From positions 1-64,000 of the forward strand of contig JAALLF010000012.1 in the NCBI GenBank assembly GCA_011087645.1: a stretch of 64,000 nucleotides of DNA, written 5' to 3'. The stretch's first letter is position 1. Every line of letters begins with the position of its first letter. The stretch is from Alphaproteobacteria bacterium. GTDB taxonomy: Bacteria > Pseudomonadota > Alphaproteobacteria > UBA6615. A model generated the notes under the pieces. It was not told the DNA's origin. It saw nothing but the letters and a program-made list of their open reading frames with translations, and did no database searches. Position numbers and translations under genes: made by a program. Positions 8,503 through 17,418 of the stretch are shown here, piece after piece.

Positions 8503-9048
8503 CTATTTCGGAATTTCGTCCGCGTCGATGAGCACGAAGGCGATCCGGCACGCCTTGTCGGTCCGGTTCGACCAGGCATGGTTGGTACCGCGCTGGATCA
8601 GTACGTCGCCGGGATCCATCGGGGTTTCACCAACATCCATCATGGCGACGATCTCGCCTTCGAGGACAATAGCGTAGTCGACTGTGCGGGTTTTGTGAAA
8701 CCCGGGATGACGCGATCCGGCGCCAGCAGCATAGGCGTCGCCCCCAGCAACCGCGCTGGTGTCGGGGGTCTTATCGACGTTCGGACCAAACCGCAACGTA
8801 TCGGGTGGAATATCTATAATGCGGAAAACGTTGCCATGCACTGGCGGCTGCAGGCTAATCGGCCGATCGGCGGCATCGGCGTTGCCAGCGTTGCTCGCAG
8901 GCGTTTCGTCTACTACCCAAAGTTCGGCCCAAGGAAACCCGTCGATGCCGCCGGTATTGGTGACATTGGGTGCGGCTTGATCTTCTTGAATATAGGACTG
9001 GCCGTTTTCGTTGTGTCCCGCAATGATGCGCCTGACAGGTTTAGACAT
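8503..9048 (-). CDS. Cupin-domain protein
   Basis: A 181-residue protein with a C-terminal cupin: HPGFHKTRTVDYAIVLEGEI supplies the first metal-binding motif, and DVLIQRGTNHAWSNR the second. The N-terminal part (SKPVRRIIAGHNENGQSYIQ) matches the start of another cupin in this window (42558-43136, AGEIRRVVTGHDKNGKATVL), so the two are paralogues. Such proteins are often annotated as small dioxygenases or isomerases, but the substrate is not known. It is convergent with the DUF488 gene. Confidence 0.82.
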   Translation of the reverse strand: MSKPVRRIIAGHNENGQSYIQEDQAAPNVTNTGGIDGFPWAELWVVDETPASNAGNADAADRPISLQPPVHGNVFRIIDIPPDTLRFGPNVDKTPDTSAVAGGDAYAAGAGSRHPGFHKTRTVDYAIVLEGEIVAMMDVGETPMDPGDVLIQRGTNHAWSNRTDKACRIAFVLIDADEIPK

Positions 9049-9140
9049 GGCTGGTGCCCCTTTATTGGTTTTATCGTTCGTACGACTTAGCGCCGTTGTG
9101 CCAACTTAGCGTGCAAGACAGCAAAAAACAGCCACGGGGA

Positions 9141-9470
9141 CTATCGTTTTATCCACGTCTCCCCAGCCGCTACGACACGACTGGTGCCGTTGGGCTTGGT
9201 CAGAACGAGCGTCCAGGTTTCCCCATCTTTGGTAGTGAAAACCTCGATCACGCCACCCTCGTCAGTGACGCCAACAGCGGCCTGCGCCTCGGCATATTGA
9301 GTATTGAGTTGTTCGACTAAGTCAGCGCGCGGTAGATCATTCGATTGAGCCGCTATCGTACCGGAGGCGAGCATATTCGTCATAAAAGACAGCGCCACGA
9401 GAGCGGCCAAGGCACCCGTTCGAGCGAATAAATTACGCGGTTTGGTTTCGCGTGTAACAAAGTTACTCAT
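9141..9470 (-). CDS. Small exported protein of unknown function
   Basis: A 109-residue protein with a long hydrophobic N-terminus (TGALAALVALSFMTNMLASG) that should act as a signal peptide or anchor. A compact 70-residue domain follows, containing VTDEGGVIEVFTTKDGETWT and ending AAGETWIKR. The ATG at 9470 is chosen over 9482 because GGAGG lies 5 bases in front of it. The last strand-rich segment resembles small periplasmic PepSY-like folds, but I cannot assign a family. The nearest downstream neighbour is the cupin gene on the same strand. Confidence 0.6.
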   Translation of the reverse strand: MSNFVTRETKPRNLFARTGALAALVALSFMTNMLASGTIAAQSNDLPRADLVEQLNTQYAEAQAAVGVTDEGGVIEVFTTKDGETWTLVLTKPNGTSRVVAAGETWIKR

Positions 9471-9608
9471 GACAGCCTCCAATCCTTAGGCAACGGTTCC
9501 AGCGGAACGTATGCGAAGAACATGGAGTCCTATTATCGACAGATGTGTGAGGACGCTCACACCTCACATCGAGTTTATAGGTCGTGAAAAGACCTCAAAT
9601 TGCCGAAG

Positions 9609-11174
9609 TTAGGCGGCAGGCCGCATCGCGCGATCGGCCGGAAGACTGACCGTAACAACAGTACCAACACCGATCTGGCTATGCAGGTCCAGGCTGCCGC
9701 CATGCTGTTCAACCAACGATTTGGTAAGCGGGAGCCCGAGGCCGGTACCTTCATACGTCCTGTCCAACGAGCTTTCGACCTGTTCAAACCGCGCCAGCGC
9801 TTTGGGAATATCTTCGGTCGCGATGCCAATGCCGGTATCCGCGACCTGCACCACAAACCCGCGATCGACATGGAACCAGGCGCGAAGCGTGACCGTACCG
9901 TCGGATGGCGTAAATTTGACGGCGTTCGACATCAAGTTGAGTATGATTTGCTTTACGCGCGTTGCATCAGCACGCAGCATCGGCAACAGCTCTTCATCAA
10001 TATCGACTTTAATGCGCACGGCATCGGCATCCGCGCGTTCGCGTATCATGGCCACGCTGTGACGTAATAGGTCGGCAACATTGACCACGTCGTCGGCCAA
10101 CACAACGCTGCCTGCCTCAATCTTAGAAATATCAAGCAGGTCGTTGATCAGTTCGAGTAGATGTTCGCCGGCTTCCTTAATGTAGCTGGCGTATTTTTGA
10201 TATTCGACGTTACCGATCGGCCCCAGCGCCTCGGCAAATATCATCTCCGAGAACCCGTTGATGGCGTTCAGAGGCGTACGCAATTCATGGCTCATATTGG
10301 CCAAAAATTCCGACTTCGCGCGATTAGCGAGTTCCGCTTCATCTTTGGCGGCATTTGCGTCGAGTTCCGCCCGCTTGTGTTCAGTAATGTCGACCGACAA
10401 AACATAACAACCGACCACCTGGCCAATTTCATTGAATTGAGGCAAACAGTTTGTTTGATAATCCCGGCGATCGCCATCGACGGAAGTACGTTCTAACTCG
10501 AACGTCACTTCCGAACCGCCTAGCGCTTGCTCAATATAAGGTGCCACTTCTCGATAAGCCGCCGCACCCTGCACGTCGCTCAGACGCTTGCCAATAAAAT
10601 ACTCACGTGGCTGGCCGTAAAGCTCCTCAACACCTTTATTGACGAAAAGGTATCGTAGGTCTCGATCAACGTGGAGAAAGTGACCGGGAATATTATCGGC
10701 GATCATGCGAAAGCTCTCCGCTGTCTCTCGCTCGCGCAGCTGCGCACGTTGCTGCTCGCTGATGTCGCGATTGATGCTTATGGTCGCGAACCGCCCCTCA
10801 TCGTCTTGGAATGCAAAAACAACCGAGTCAGACGTACCCATGCTGCCGTCCTTGCGTCTATAATTAATTTGGCCAGACCACCGGCCATCGCGGTCGATCG
10901 CGTCGACAATATTGTTCTGGAGGTCGGGTAGTTCGGCAGGCATGAGTAACATGGTCACTGAGTGGCCTAATACCTCGTCGCGAGGATATCCGTACATGCG
11001 TTCCGCCGCCGGGTTCCAATCGCGAATTGTGCTATCCACATCGCTAACGATTATTCCGTAAGCATCTTGTTCTTGGAACAAAGCGTTGCGTAACGGCAAA
11101 ACGCTGGTAACCGCATCCGTCATCACATTGGACGTAGTCTTACCGGCGTTCGACACGAAATACCCCGCTTGCAC
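9609..11174 (-). CDS. PAS-domain sensor histidine kinase (one-repeat version)
   Basis: A 521-residue soluble kinase with no transmembrane segment. Domains in order: a PAS of S-box type (about residues 30-140, ending SINRDISEQQRAQ), a PAS_4-type domain (155-279), HisKA with phosphorylated His295 in FLANMSHELRTPLNAING, then a HATPase with N-box LNLMSNAVKF, DTGIGI and GTGLGLPL. The 155-279 PAS aligns without gaps to each of the eight 125-residue repeats of the neighbouring kinase, and the catalytic cores are also closely alike, so the two are duplicates. It has no receiver domain, and no response regulator is next to it; it probably signals to an unlinked partner. Confidence 0.88.
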   Translation of the reverse strand: MQAGYFVSNAGKTTSNVMTDAVTSVLPLRNALFQEQDAYGIIVSDVDSTIRDWNPAAERMYGYPRDEVLGHSVTMLLMPAELPDLQNNIVDAIDRDGRWSGQINYRRKDGSMGTSDSVVFAFQDDEGRFATISINRDISEQQRAQLRERETAESFRMIADNIPGHFLHVDRDLRYLFVNKGVEELYGQPREYFIGKRLSDVQGAAAYREVAPYIEQALGGSEVTFELERTSVDGDRRDYQTNCLPQFNEIGQVVGCYVLSVDITEHKRAELDANAAKDEAELANRAKSEFLANMSHELRTPLNAINGFSEMIFAEALGPIGNVEYQKYASYIKEAGEHLLELINDLLDISKIEAGSVVLADDVVNVADLLRHSVAMIRERADADAVRIKVDIDEELLPMLRADATRVKQIILNLMSNAVKFTPSDGTVTLRAWFHVDRGFVVQVADTGIGIATEDIPKALARFEQVESSLDRTYEGTGLGLPLTKSLVEQHGGSLDLHSQIGVGTVVTVSLPADRAMRPAA

Positions 11175-11290
11175 ATAGCGCTAGAATATAGGCGCGGGGA
11201 TCCAGGGAACCTTACACGCGATGCCCTATTTATCGGCAACGCGGCTTAAAGACCGGTAAATGCACATATATAGGCGCCTAGCGCTTCGCT

Positions 11291-14200
11291 CTAGCTCTGC
11301 GGCGGCAATACGCGTTCGTCCGGCAAACGCACGGTCACAGTCGTCCCGATACCAATACGGCTTTGCAGATCGAGCGAGCCACCGTGCTGTTCAACCAGCG
11401 CTTTAGTCAACGGCAATCCCAGGCCAGTACCTTGGTATTTGCGGTTCAGGTCGCTATCTACCTGCTGAAAACGACCAAGGGCCTTGGGAATATCGTTGAC
11501 GGCAATGCCGATTCCCGTATCCGTAACCTGGATAACAAGTCCACTATCCAAATTATGCCAGGCTTTTACCGTCACCGTGCCGCCCGCCTCGGTGAATTTT
11601 ACCGCATTAGACAATAGATTAATCAAGACCTGCTTGATGCGCCGCGCATCAGCAAATAATGCGGGCAGAGGTGTCGCTGGCATTTCAACATTGAGGACCA
11701 AACCGCGCGATTCGGCGCGTTCACGAACCATGACAACACAGCCATCGACGACTGCCTCAAGTGCAATACGTTCCTCGTACAACGCATCGTTGCCAGTCTC
11801 AATCTTTGAGATATCGAGGATATCGTTGATCAACGTCAGTAGATGCTGACCGGATTCGTAAATGTGGCCAGCATACTCTCGATGCATGGCGCTATCGGTG
11901 TCCGCTTCGCCAGCCGGTCCGTCATTAATAATCTCTGCAAATCCGATGATGGCGTTGAGTGGCGTGCGCAATTCATGACTCATATTGGCCAAAAATTCCG
12001 ATTTCGAGCGGCTAGCCAGCTCCGCTTCCTCTTTAGCATCGAGAAGAACCTGCTCGTTGCGTTCCCGTTCGATAACGCGGCCGATCAACACGCCGACCTG
12101 GGTGGTAATCTCCAGCAAGTCCTCGTCTTGTTCTACCTCTTCATCGGTGAAGAACTCGAGAACCGCGGCAACCTGACGTCCCGCCATAACCGGAACGGCA
12201 AAGCCCGATTGGAGACCCGATTTAATCCGCGCATGCACTCTTGGATGCGCCAAGTAATCCAGGCTGGTGTCCATCCAAACGGGTTTGGCGAGCGCAAGTA
12301 CTTCTCCAGCCAGGCCGGTGCCCAGTGATATACGTGTTCTCTCGGTCTCTAATCTAAACGCCGCGCATCGCTCGGGATCGTCGAAATGCCATAGGGTGGC
12401 GGAAATAAGATCGCCCGAGCCGTCAGGGCCAAATCGAAAGGCGTGCCCGACAGACCAGCCGGTATAGGCGCACACCTCATCCAAACATACCTGGATGGCA
12501 TCGTCGGGATTGTCGGCATGGTTCGCAGCGACCGCTATTTTGCGGAGCAGTTCGGCAGCCTGAGTTGTCTTCAAAAGATCCGCTTCGGCGCGCTTGCGTT
12601 CGGTAATGTCAACATTCAGGACGTAACAACCGATTAGTTCACCGTCTTCGTCCACATGAGGCAAGTAGGTCGTTTCGTGATCGCGAACGGTTCCATCGAC
12701 GGAAGTGCGTTGCTGCTCGAAGTGTAGCTCTTCACCGGCAAGCGCCCGGTGAAGTTTGGACGCGACGCTATTATATATTTCCTCGCCTTGAATTTCCCGC
12801 GAATGCTTGCCGATGATCTCTTCGCGCGGCAGCCCGAATAGTTCTTCGATACCCTTGTTTACCAGTCGGTAGCGCAGATCGGTGTCGAAATAAATGAAAT
12901 GGCCCGGCATGTTGTCGGTGATCAAACGCAGGCGTTGCTCGTTCTCACGCAGATCGCGCTCGGCATTTACCCGTTCGGTTATATCGAGTAACAGCGCATA
13001 ACAGCCGAGCACTGCGCCATCAGCGTCAAAATGCGGTAAATAGGTCGAATGGAAGGTTCGGGTAGCGCCGTCGGGTGATGTTACTTTCTGTTCAAAGGTC
13101 TCCTCCTGGCCTCCGAGGGCCGCCTCAATATGAGGTTGAAGCTTACGATAACTCGCTTCGCGGACAATCTCGGCAACCCGGCTGCCAATCAATTTTTCGG
13201 CCGGCAAGCCGTGAAGATCCTCGAACGCTTTGTTGACGAACCAGTATCGCTGATCAGAGTCGAAATAAACGATCGCCGCGCCCACATTATCGGTGATCAG
13301 TTTCAATCTCTGTTCGTTTTCCTGAGCCTGAATTTCCGCCTGTTTTAGCTCGGTAATATCGACCGACACCCCATAGGTACCGATCACCTCGCCCTGATCG
13401 TCATAGTGCGGCAAATAAGTCGATTGGAAGTTATAATTCCGACCGTCTTTCTGAGTCCAATTGCGCTCGAAACTCACCTCTTTGCCATCAAGCGCCGCCT
13501 CGATATACGGCTGAGCCAAGAGATAATTATCCTCACCTTGGAGAACGATTGCCTTTTCGCCGATGATCTCATCACTCGGCAATCCAATGAGGTCCGCCAT
13601 CGCCTTGTTGACGAACTGATAGCGCTGCTCTCGATCCAGATAGGTGATAAAGGCGCCAACGTTGTCGGTGACCAGCTTCAAACGCTCTTCGTTTTCATGC
13701 GCCGCAATTTCCGCCCGTTTGCGCTCGGTAATGTCGACGGTCAATCCATAGATGCCAAGCACTTCACCCTGTTCACCGAAATCGGGCAGGTAGGTCGACT
13801 GATAGGTGTGATCTATTCCATCGGTATCCGTCCGCTGGCGCTCGAACACCTTTTCTTCGCCGGCGAGCGCCGCGTCTATATAGGGCGCGACATGTCGGAA
13901 CATGTCCTCGCCCAGAACTTCGCGGGGGCCACTTCCAATGACCTTGTCACGCGGGACCCCGACCACCTCCTCAAAACCTTTGTTGACGAAACGGTAGCGT
14001 TGCTCGGAGTCGAGATAGATAATGTTGGCGCTAACATTATCGGTAATCATTTGCAGCCGGGCTTCGTTCTCCTGCGCTAACAATTCAGCTTGTCTTCGCT
14101 CGGTGACATCGACGGTTAGGACATAACAGCCGGCGACTTTGCCGGTTTCGACAAAGTGCGGCAGGCATGTCGATTGATAGCTGCGCGGCATTCCGTCGGC

Positions 14201-16006
14201 GCCCGTGCGCTCTAGCTCAAATGTCACCTCCTCACCTGCCAGGGCCCTCTCCGTATAAGGCATCACCTGGCGGATAACAGCGGGGTCCTGGATGTCGATT
14301 ACGCGTTTGCCAATTATATCTTCGCGCGCCAGCCCAAATATCTCTTCAGTGCTCTTATTAACGAATTGGTATCTATGCTCAGCATCGATATAGAAAATAT
14401 TGCCGGCAACATTATCGGTAATCAGTTGCAGCCGCTGCTCATTTTCGTGCGCGATTGTTTCCGCGCGCTTCTGCTGGGTGATATCGACCATAGCCGCGTA
14501 GAAACCGAGAACTTGCCCAGTCTCGTCGATATCCGGCAGATACCGCGTCAAATAGTGGTGCTGGCTACCGTCAAAAGATGATCGGCACTGCTCGAAGACC
14601 ACCTGATTGCCCTCGAGCGCGGATTCGATATAGGGCAGCCCTTTCAAATATTCAGAAGGGATCTGGATATCACTCAGATGCTTGCCGATGATTTCTTCGC
14701 GCTTAAGCCCGAACTGCTCTTCAACAGATAGATTGACGAATTGGTAGCGTTGTTCGGCGTCGACATAGAGAATCTTCGCCGGAACATTATCCGTGACCAA
14801 CCTCAACCACTCTTCGCTTTCCTTAAGCTCAGCTTCGATCTTGGAACGCGCGGTGATGTCAACCGACAGAGCGTAGCAGCCGAGGACCCGCCCCCGATCA
14901 TCCATATGGGGCAAGTAAATCGACTGAAAGTTACGCGGCGAGCCATCACTCGCTGTCCGGGATTGCTCGAATACGACTTCCTCGCCCCTCAGCGCCCGTT
15001 CGATATAGGGCCCGACCTCGCGATACATTGCTTCGTTTTGGATTTCTGTCGCACGCTTACCGATAATCTGCTCGATCGGTTTGCCGTAAAGCTCCCCAAC
15101 ACCTTTGCTGACAAATTGGTAACGCTGCTCCCGATCCATATAGATGACATTGGCCGGCATATTATCGGTAATCAAACGTAACCGCTGCTCGTTATCCTGC
15201 AGGACGGTTTCCGCCTGTTTGCGCTCGGTGATGTCGACCGATACGCCGTAACAGCCGACGACCCTGCCCTGCTCGTCGATGTGAGGCAAATACGTCGACT
15301 GGTACATTTTTAAGCTGCCATCGGGCACCGTTCGCTCGCGTTCGAACGTTACCTCCTCGCCGCCAAGCGCCTTTTCGATATGGGGCGATATCTTGCGGTA
15401 CATTTCGTCGTCGATCGTATCCGCAACCGTTTTGCCGATGATGTGCTCGCGCGGCCGCTCCAATAGCTCCACCGCAGCATCGTTGACGAAGTGGTAACGC
15501 TGATCAGCGTCGAAATAGATGATGAGAGCAGCAACGTTATCGGTAATTAACTGCAACCGTTCGGCACTCTCGCGCAACGCGCTTTGAATCTGATTACGTT
15601 CTGTAACGTCGCGATTTATGCCAATCGTGGCCGGTTGACCCTGCTCGTCGACATAAGAAAAAACGACCGTATCGGTGATCCCTTCGGTACCGTCCTTGCG
15701 CACGATACGGGTCTCGCCGGCCCAATATCCATCGCGTTCGACGCATTCGAGAATGCTCGCAGTTAACGTGGATCGCTCTTCCGGCCGGTGGAATATCGAC
15801 GGCGTTTGTCCCAGAATTTCTGCAGCGGAATAGCCGAATATGCGCTCCGCCGCAGGGCTCCAATCGGTAATCGTTCCATCGCCCGCAGTGACCATAAGGC
15901 CATAGCTATGCTGCTCGCGAAACAGCGCCTGCCGCAACGACAGACCATCGCCGGGAACGCCAGATATGGCGCCGCCGTGGGCCTCGGTTGGTACCACATT
16001 CTTCAT
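11291..16006 (-). CDS. Giant multi-PAS sensor histidine kinase
   Basis: A 1571-residue soluble kinase. Domains: an S-box PAS (about 26-140), eight tandem PAS_4-like units of exactly 125 residues (151-1150), a GAF domain (about 1155-1310), HisKA with His1344 (LANMSHELRTPL), and a HATPase (VLINLLSNAVKF, DTGIGI, GTGLGLPL). Each repeat ends with a VDIT-type exit motif and a roughly 15-residue helix linking to the next LxLITDN start. No transmembrane helix, receiver or Hpt domain is present. The 3' neighbour encodes a shorter paralogue. The likely role is integrating cytoplasmic redox, light or ligand cues; the cofactor is not evident. Typical PAS kinases have one to five PAS domains. Confidence 0.88.
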   Translation of the reverse strand: MKNVVPTEAHGGAISGVPGDGLSLRQALFREQHSYGLMVTAGDGTITDWSPAAERIFGYSAAEILGQTPSIFHRPEERSTLTASILECVERDGYWAGETRIVRKDGTEGITDTVVFSYVDEQGQPATIGINRDVTERNQIQSALRESAERLQLITDNVAALIIYFDADQRYHFVNDAAVELLERPREHIIGKTVADTIDDEMYRKISPHIEKALGGEEVTFERERTVPDGSLKMYQSTYLPHIDEQGRVVGCYGVSVDITERKQAETVLQDNEQRLRLITDNMPANVIYMDREQRYQFVSKGVGELYGKPIEQIIGKRATEIQNEAMYREVGPYIERALRGEEVVFEQSRTASDGSPRNFQSIYLPHMDDRGRVLGCYALSVDITARSKIEAELKESEEWLRLVTDNVPAKILYVDAEQRYQFVNLSVEEQFGLKREEIIGKHLSDIQIPSEYLKGLPYIESALEGNQVVFEQCRSSFDGSQHHYLTRYLPDIDETGQVLGFYAAMVDITQQKRAETIAHENEQRLQLITDNVAGNIFYIDAEHRYQFVNKSTEEIFGLAREDIIGKRVIDIQDPAVIRQVMPYTERALAGEEVTFELERTGADGMPRSYQSTCLPHFVETGKVAGCYVLTVDVTERRQAELLAQENEARLQMITDNVSANIIYLDSEQRYRFVNKGFEEVVGVPRDKVIGSGPREVLGEDMFRHVAPYIDAALAGEEKVFERQRTDTDGIDHTYQSTYLPDFGEQGEVLGIYGLTVDITERKRAEIAAHENEERLKLVTDNVGAFITYLDREQRYQFVNKAMADLIGLPSDEIIGEKAIVLQGEDNYLLAQPYIEAALDGKEVSFERNWTQKDGRNYNFQSTYLPHYDDQGEVIGTYGVSVDITELKQAEIQAQENEQRLKLITDNVGAAIVYFDSDQRYWFVNKAFEDLHGLPAEKLIGSRVAEIVREASYRKLQPHIEAALGGQEETFEQKVTSPDGATRTFHSTYLPHFDADGAVLGCYALLLDITERVNAERDLRENEQRLRLITDNMPGHFIYFDTDLRYRLVNKGIEELFGLPREEIIGKHSREIQGEEIYNSVASKLHRALAGEELHFEQQRTSVDGTVRDHETTYLPHVDEDGELIGCYVLNVDITERKRAEADLLKTTQAAELLRKIAVAANHADNPDDAIQVCLDEVCAYTGWSVGHAFRFGPDGSGDLISATLWHFDDPERCAAFRLETERTRISLGTGLAGEVLALAKPVWMDTSLDYLAHPRVHARIKSGLQSGFAVPVMAGRQVAAVLEFFTDEEVEQDEDLLEITTQVGVLIGRVIERERNEQVLLDAKEEAELASRSKSEFLANMSHELRTPLNAIIGFAEIINDGPAGEADTDSAMHREYAGHIYESGQHLLTLINDILDISKIETGNDALYEERIALEAVVDGCVVMVRERAESRGLVLNVEMPATPLPALFADARRIKQVLINLLSNAVKFTEAGGTVTVKAWHNLDSGLVIQVTDTGIGIAVNDIPKALGRFQQVDSDLNRKYQGTGLGLPLTKALVEQHGGSLDLQSRIGIGTTVTVRLPDERVLPPQS
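12557..15556 (-). repeat. Eight tandem 375-bp coding repeats (PAS units)
   Basis: Within the giant kinase, residues 151-1150 divide into eight consecutive units of 125 residues each, with no insertion or deletion between units. Conserved positions in each unit: LxLITDN at 1-7, Y/H then aromatic near 14 and 21, (I/F)xGK near 40, PxIExAL near 58-64, FExxxxxxDG at 71-80, YLPxxD at 89-94, and VDIT at 107-110. Unit boundaries on DNA fall every 375 bases, beginning at 15556 and going downward. The units have diverged in sequence, so this is an old expansion held in phase, not a recent slippage. Confidence 0.9.
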
Positions 16007-16307
16007 CGCTCGTTTTACGATCGAATCCGTGAGTGCGGGGCTAACGCTATTCTTCTTGACAACTAGTTCAACTTATTAGTGTTTAATGCCAAGATACCGC
16101 GTTGAAACTAGCCCTCAGGGCCTTTAAGTAGAGTTAATGAGCGGAGCCGGTTACGCCAAATCGGCTCGGAATAGGGGCTGATCAGGTCACAATCTCGGTA
16201 CTTCAGTGATCAACTCGCCCACCAACACCCGCTTTTGCCGACGTTACCCCGTATTGCATTACCACCTACACTAACCCCTTGATGTAAGGGAGTTTACGGA
16301 CCTCGGC
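16007..16307. other. Intergenic region between the giant kinase and a small secreted protein gene
   Basis: About 300 bases upstream of both divergent genes. It should hold both promoters. A TTGACA occurs at 16056-16061, but no convincing -10 hexamer follows at the normal spacing. A perfect short palindrome GCCCTCAGGGC lies near 16112. I see no RNA element or ORF worth calling. Confidence 0.4.
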
Positions 16308-16484
16308 ATGAGACTAATCGCGACGATCAGCCTTGCGGCCGTGCTAGCAATTGCCCTGAGCCTATCCTCACCGGTGTTGGCGCAGGGGAAAGGGCGTGGT
16401 GGCGGCGCGGGTGGCGGATCTGGCGGCGGTTCGGGAGGATCGAGCGTCAGCACCAATGGATTACCGCCCGGCTTACAACAGTAA
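16308..16484 (+). CDS. Short secreted glycine-rich protein
   Basis: A 58-residue ORF. It begins with a clear signal peptide (MRLIATISLAAVLAIALSLS, then SPVLA-QG as a cleavage site), and the mature part of about 33 residues is nearly all Gly and Ser (GGGAGGGSGGGSGGSS) with a GLPPGLQQ end. AAGGGAG at 16286-16292 is a possible but rather distant ribosome site. A 6-bp hairpin (GAGCGG/CCGCTC, 16489-16506) follows the stop. The composition suggests a surface or linker-like peptide; no family is recognised. Confidence 0.45.
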   Translation: MRLIATISLAAVLAIALSLSSPVLAQGKGRGGGAGGGSGGGSGGSSVSTNGLPPGLQQ

Positions 16485-16662
16485 CGCCGAGCGGATGGTT
16501 CCGCTCACCTGATCGAGGCGACGCCAGCAATACCCTGCCTCCCCCATTCTTATCTCGAATTCGACCGCAAGAACTGGAATGCGGCGATCTGCATACGCGC
16601 TTATATCGGTCGTATCTTAAACGGGTGCAACGAAGCGCGCCGATTTCGAATGGAGCTCTATA

Positions 16663-17418
16663 ATGGTTGCCATGACCGCCACAGAAACCAAGATCGATAT
16701 CGACCGGACTTTTTCAACTGATGATCTGCGCTGGCAAGCCGTCGTTGAACGCGATGTTAACGCCGATGGCGCATTCTATTACTCGGTATCCACAACCGGC
16801 GTCTATTGTCGTCCGTGCTGCGCTGCGCGATTGGCACGCCGTGAGAATGTCGCATTCCATAACACCAGCGCAGAAGCCGAACAGGCTGGATTCAGATCCT
16901 GCAAACGATGCCGGCCAAGCAAAGTGACCCAATTTGCCATCGGTGATTGCTCATTTGGCGCCATCTTGGTCGCCGCGACCGATAAGGGCGTCTGCGCTAT
17001 CCTGCTCGATGACGATCTAGACGCTCTGGTGCGCGATCTTCACGATCGATTCCCCAAGGCACAACTGATCGATGGCGATGAGGACTTCGAGAAAACGGTC
17101 GCCAACGTCGTCGGATTCGTTGAAGCGCCGGCGCTGAGTCTCGATCTGCCGCTGGATGTGCGCGGCACTACCTTCCAGCAAAAAGTCTGGGCCGCGCTGC
17201 GCGAAATCCCAGCCGGCGAGACCGCAAGCTATGGCGCTGTCGCTAAACGCATCGGCTCCCCCAAGGCGGTACGCGCCGTCGCCGGAGCGTGCGCTGCAAA
17301 CTCGATTGCCGTCGCTATTCCTTGCCATCGGGTGGTGCGCAATGATGGCGAAATTTCGGGCTATCGATGGGGTGTTGAGCGCAAGCAGGCCTTGCTTGAG
17401 CGCGAGGCAACGTCGTGA
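16663..17418 (+). CDS. Ada-type DNA methyltransferase lacking the AraC DNA-binding domain
   Basis: A 251-residue protein made of the Ada N-terminal zinc domain (about 21-88) joined directly to an O6-alkylguanine-DNA methyltransferase domain (about 90-248). The zinc ligands Cys49, Cys53, Cys80 and Cys83 keep the same spacing as Cys38/42/69/72 of E. coli Ada, whose Cys38 removes methyl groups from phosphotriesters. The C-terminal acceptor is Cys221 in IPCHRVVR. The roughly 100-residue AraC-type helix-turn-helix between these in E. coli Ada is absent, so it can repair DNA but probably cannot activate transcription in the known way. GGAG precedes the ATG. It overlaps the next gene by 4 bases and starts an alkylation-repair operon. 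Confidence 0.87.
   Translation: MVAMTATETKIDIDRTFSTDDLRWQAVVERDVNADGAFYYSVSTTGVYCRPCCAARLARRENVAFHNTSAEAEQAGFRSCKRCRPSKVTQFAIGDCSFGAILVAATDKGVCAILLDDDLDALVRDLHDRFPKAQLIDGDEDFEKTVANVVGFVEAPALSLDLPLDVRGTTFQQKVWAALREIPAGETASYGAVAKRIGSPKAVRAVAGACAANSIAVAIPCHRVVRNDGEISGYRWGVERKQALLEREATS

Noticed and set aside
13406..14080. 224-residue open frame antisense to the PAS array
   Set aside because: It lies wholly opposite the kinase repeats, shows only mirrored repeat patterns, and has no ribosome site or domain.
12557..15556. 375-bp period in DNA as a possible CRISPR or satellite array
   Set aside because: Units are diverged coding repeats with PAS motifs in frame, not short direct repeats with spacers.
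16489..16506. Intrinsic terminator after the Gly-rich ORF
   Set aside because: Only a 6-bp stem and no U tract; kept only as a note in that entry.
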